A stretch of DNA of 39,455 nt. It comes from Pseudomonadota bacterium (lineage in GTDB: Bacteria > Pseudomonadota > Gammaproteobacteria > Xanthomonadales > Rhodanobacteraceae). Positions 36,767-39,455 of this stretch are shown here, in pieces. The position numbers and the translations under genes were made by a program. Under the pieces are notes generated by a model, which was not told the DNA's origin, made no database searches, and was given only the letters and a program-made list of their open reading frames with translations. How positions within the stretch are numbered: position 1 is the first letter of the stretch; each line of letters opens with the position of its first letter. Location of the stretch: the NCBI GenBank assembly GCA_021793575.1, contig JAJYSM010000001.1, positions 67,371-106,825 of the forward strand, given 5' to 3'.

Positions 36767-37726
36767 CTACGACCGCGTCCAGACAGCCACGTAGTCCACC
36801 AACATGGCGTGCCCCGGTCCGGTCGCGGCAACTGGCGTATACCCGGACCTGCTGACACGGTCGGGAAAATCGCCGCCGATCGCCACATTCAAGATCAGAA
36901 ACATGCCTTCGCGCGTGCTCATGCGCTGCCACGTCGAAGGCGGCACGTCACTCTCGCGCAGCGTGTGGTACAGCCTGCCGTCGACATACCAGCGCAACAC
37001 CTGCGGACGCACGCGCCGGTCCCACTCGACGGTATAGACGTGGAAGGCCGCCTGGCAGGTCGAGCCCGGGCAAGGCGCATCCGCCGACAGACCGTGTTTC
37101 TCGTTGCATGCCCCCCCGGGTGACACGCCGCAGTGAAGCGTGCCCCAGACGCGATCAACACCATTGACGTTTTCCGCCACGTCCACCTCGCCGCTCGCCG
37201 GCCAGTCGAGCTGCTTTCGAAAGCTGCGCCCCAGTGCCCAGAACGCGGGCCAGTAACCCAGCGCGCGAGTGCCGTGCACATCCGGCATGCGAATGCGTGC
37301 TTCGATACGCAGCAGTCCACCGGCCGTGGCTTGAAAGTCGTCGCGGCGGGTCTCGATGCGAGCCGATGTCCAGGCGCCTTGCGCGTTGCGCTGCGGAACG
37401 ATGCGCAAGTGGCCTTGGCCGTCGAGACTCACGTTTTCCGGTCGCGCAGTATTCGCCTCGACCTCGTGGGTACCCCAGTTTGCAGCCGCCCCCGGATACC
37501 CATGGCCCAGGTCGAACTGCCAAAGCGCCGACGACGGTAACTCCCCTTGCGGCCCATTGAAGTCGTCCGAGAACTGCAGGATCCAGCCGGGCATAGTCGG
37601 TACGTCTGCCCACGCTTCCGGACCCTTCATGCTCATCAGCAGCAAGGCCAGCATCCCCAGGCATCGAGCCGCTGCACGTCGCTGTGACTGGCTCACTCCG
37701 GATGTCCCCGGACCAGACCGCTTCAT
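36767..37726 (-). CDS. family 16 glycoside hydrolase (beta-1,3-glucanase type)
   Basis: Secreted endo-glucanase of 319 residues. A twin-basic N-region and hydrophobic core (RRAAARCLGMLALLLMSMKGPEAWA) give a signal peptide ending near residue 40. The catalytic motif is Glu180-Val-Asp182-Val-Ala-Glu185 in DWPASGEVDVAENVNG, the ExDxxE form of laminarinase-like GH16. Flanks LGYWPAFWALG and FHVYTVEWDRRVRPQVLRWYVDG are family typical. The ATG at 37726 has AAGGAAC 9 bases upstream. It lies between the receptor and bglX, consistent with a laminarin or beta-glucan locus. Confidence 0.92.
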   Translation of the reverse strand: MKRSGPGTSGVSQSQRRAAARCLGMLALLLMSMKGPEAWADVPTMPGWILQFSDDFNGPQGELPSSALWQFDLGHGYPGAAANWGTHEVEANTARPENVSLDGQGHLRIVPQRNAQGAWTSARIETRRDDFQATAGGLLRIEARIRMPDVHGTRALGYWPAFWALGRSFRKQLDWPASGEVDVAENVNGVDRVWGTLHCGVSPGGACNEKHGLSADAPCPGSTCQAAFHVYTVEWDRRVRPQVLRWYVDGRLYHTLRESDVPPSTWQRMSTREGMFLILNVAIGGDFPDRVSRSGYTPVAATGPGHAMLVDYVAVWTRS

Positions 37727-37986
37727 AAGATGTTCCTTGGAGGCAAAGGGCTGGATGCCGCGGGATCGTGAAGCCGCGGTTTCAGACCCTGATGGATCGT
37801 GCACATTCCCGAATGGCTTTAACGAGGTCGGCAAAACAGGATGCCAGCGCGAACTCGCTCAACCAGATCCCACTTGGCCTTCTTGAAGCGGCTCAGTGCA
37901 TGGCCTTTTGTGCGCCATGCAGCGAGCCATCCTCAGGTAACAAGAGTTTCTGGTTGACGTCGATGGCTAATCAGACGAGGCAGTCG

Positions 37987-39328
37987 TCACAGGTCCATAC
38001 TCAAGGTGAGATCGTAGCGAGTGTCGAAGCGGAAGAATCCCTTGGGAACTTGTAGTCCGCTGGTATTGACGATCTCATGTGTTTTGTATGTCGAATTCAA
38101 GATATTGGCTGCCTGCAAAGAAATCTTCACGTGTTTGTTGAATGCATAGCTCAGCGACGCATCCATCTGCCCCTGACCAGTGGCCATCACCGGCAGGAAA
38201 GGATAATCCGCCTCTGTGGCCGTTATCAGGAACGCCGAGCGCCAGTTCCAGACAACCTTGGCATTGAACGGACCCTTGCCATAGTAGAGCCCAAGATTGA
38301 GGCTGTCGCGAGAGAGTTCCTGTGGCGGCAGTTTGGTTTGATTGACGCACTGCGTAGCGGCGGCATAGCCATAGGCACAGTAATTGACTGAACCGAAATT
38401 CATCCCGATCGGTTTGATGTAGGTATAGTTGGCATTGGCTCCAAGGCCAGACAGCCAGCCGGGCAAAAACGAGAAGGTTTGCTGATAAGCCAACTCCGCG
38501 CCATGGACACTGGCCTTGTGGTTGAGGTTAGCCAAGCCCGCGGTATATATCTCGGGATAAGTAACGCCATTATTAGTGACTGCGACGTTGGTCACGCTGG
38601 TATCGTACTGAATGATGTTGTTCAATTTTTTCCAGAACAACGTCGCAGACAGCTGGCCGACATTGGCAAAATACCACTCGGTGGTGAGGTCGAAGTTTTG
38701 TGCCGTGATGGGCTTCAGGTAGGGATTGGTTCCCGATTGATAATTACCGACGGTCGGTGTGGTAAGGCCGTTCGAGGGAGTGTAGGGCAGCAAGCCAGAC
38801 ACACCTTGCCCCGCCGCCAGCGACTGCAGGCTCGGGCGATAGATCGCCCCGGAGTACGCGAAGCGCGAGATGAGATTGTGGGTCCAGCCGATGGCCAGGT
38901 TGAAGCTTGGCAGCACGTTGTTGTACGAGTTTGGCGCGGTGATCGGAGTGTACGTACCGTTGGCAAAGGTGGTGTATTGCTGTTGCTGAGCGGGAGTCAG
39001 CGCGCAGAACGTGCCTGGTGCGGCGGTCCCACCGGACGTTTGAATTGCACAATACGTCGCGATACTCGCGCCATTTTGAGCCAGCGGCTGGTTGGGAAGG
39101 ATCAAGTACCCCGTAGCATCATTTTGGGTATGCACGACGCGAACGCCGACATTGCCGCTGATCTCCAGGTTGCTGAGGAAATCGGTACTGTCGTTGCCAA
39201 AATTCAGCTGCATATAGGCAGCTTTGGTTTCTGTGGCGTTGGAAGAAATCTCCTGCGGTATGTAGTTTGTTCCCGGAACGAGCCCGATACGCTGGTAGTT
39301 GGTGTAGTAGGCGCCGCCGAGACTGCCG
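37987..39328 (-). pseudogene. TonB-dependent receptor, C-terminal part, cut by an IS
   Basis: About 447 codons of an outer-membrane receptor barrel, reading in frame from at least GGAYYTNYQRIGLVPGTNY (39318) to the end (FRFDTRYDLTLSMDL). Signs of a barrel are alternating strands such as VLPSFNLAIGWTHNLISRFAYSGAIYRPS, FDLTTEWYFANVGQLSATLFWKKLNN, VHGAELAYQQTFSFL and SRDSLNLGLYYGKGPFNAKVVWNWRS. The plug domain and TonB box are missing from the window: at about 39328 the frame runs into insertion-sequence DNA and a stop codon (TGA at 39352). The composition is clearly more AT-rich than the neighbours. It would have taken up beta-glucan oligosaccharides for the GH16 and GH3 enzymes. Confidence 0.75.
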
Positions 39329-39455
39329 GGGCAATGCTCTCAACTTAAGCCTCAGCACGCCAGCTTGTACGCGAGGTGGAGATGGGGTTTGGGTCGAGGT
39401 GGTCTGGGGTAGAGGCGGTTCGGTTGCACGCGGCAGCGTGCTTGGGCGATGGCGG
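39328..39455 (-). mobile_element. end of an insertion sequence
   Basis: The receptor frame stops abruptly at GGGGCAATGCTCTCAAC (from about 39328), which looks like a terminal repeat and is followed by non-receptor DNA to the window edge. It contains the C-terminus of a transposase-like frame. The element continues beyond the right edge, so its family, length and target duplication cannot be told. Confidence 0.6.
39352..39455 (-). CDS. transposase, C-terminal fragment
   Basis: A minus-strand frame open from the window edge to TGA at 39354-39352. It reads AIAQARCRVQPNRLYPRPPR and ends PKPHLHLAYKLAC, a basic proline-rich tail. Such tails are, as I recall, usual in IS4-type transposases of Xanthomonadales. 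The assignment is from this short fragment and its position about 20 bases inside the element's end. Confidence 0.45.
   Translation of the reverse strand, partial: AIAQARCRVQPNRLYPRPPRPKPHLHLAYKLAC

Noticed and set aside
37768-38055. A 95-codon plus-strand frame between GH16 and the receptor
   Set aside because: Antisense to the receptor end, no start signals and no recognisable motif.

Overview
The window is about 39.5 kb of high-GC DNA from a gammaproteobacterium of the Xanthomonadales, most likely a Rhodanobacteraceae (Rhodanobacter/Dyella/Luteibacter/Frateuria-like). This placement rests on family-level protein resemblance, on a xanthomonadin-type pigment locus with a XanB2-like chorismatase, on the gene order atpIBEFHAGDC followed by glmU, and on the TonB-receptor/GH16/GH3 locus. 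No database search was possible.

Layout. (1) 1-5.2 kb, housekeeping: a partial ACP phosphodiesterase, an alpha/beta hydrolase, zapE, a small exported protein, gpmA, a repeat-rich beta-solenoid exported protein, and hemF. (2) 5.4-17.4 kb, an aryl-polyene/xanthomonadin-type cluster. Rightward genes are a ketosynthase, a chain-length-factor-like ketosynthase, a family 2 glycosyltransferase and a flavin-dependent halogenase. Leftward genes are ACP, a membrane-domain/dehydratase fusion, a lysophospholipid-type acyltransferase, a LolA-like protein, an MMPL/RND exporter, a second dehydratase and a ketoreductase. The two arms converge at 9.83 kb. xanB2 is divergent from the ACP arm and would supply the hydroxybenzoate starter. 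(3) 17.6-23.1 kb, an accessory island: a large UvrD-like helicase with a possible RelE-like N-terminus and ankyrin repeats, a hipBA toxin-antitoxin operon with a readable promoter and operators, inverted IS-end-like repeats on both sides of hipBA, and a decayed RES-domain toxin gene. (4) 23.1-32.7 kb: glmU, then the complete ATP synthase operon atpIBEFHAGDC on the minus strand, with promoter and terminator. (5) 32.7-33.7 kb: a phasin gene and queD. (6) 34.1-39.45 kb: a beta-glucan utilisation locus (GH3, GH16, TonB-dependent receptor). The receptor gene is cut by an insertion sequence whose transposase C-terminus runs off the right edge.

How the genes work together. In the pigment cluster, XanB2 would make 3-hydroxybenzoate. 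The KS pair, KR and two dehydratases would extend and desaturate it on the ACP. The halogenase, which has both signature motifs, would halogenate the aryl head. The glycosyltransferase, acyltransferase, LolA-like protein and MMPL exporter would attach and export the product to the outer membrane. Several usual partners (acyl-ACP ligase, second ACP, thioesterase) are not in the window.

The least explained signal is in the spacers of the atp operon. Four of them hold inverted-repeat elements of three types, and a fifth has a hairpin over a stop codon. One type is a two-hairpin unit with conserved loops, present twice in atpA-atpH and once, diverged, in atpG-atpD. Another is a roughly 270-bp nested inverted repeat between atpF and atpH whose outer arm contains the atpH Shine-Dalgarno sequence.
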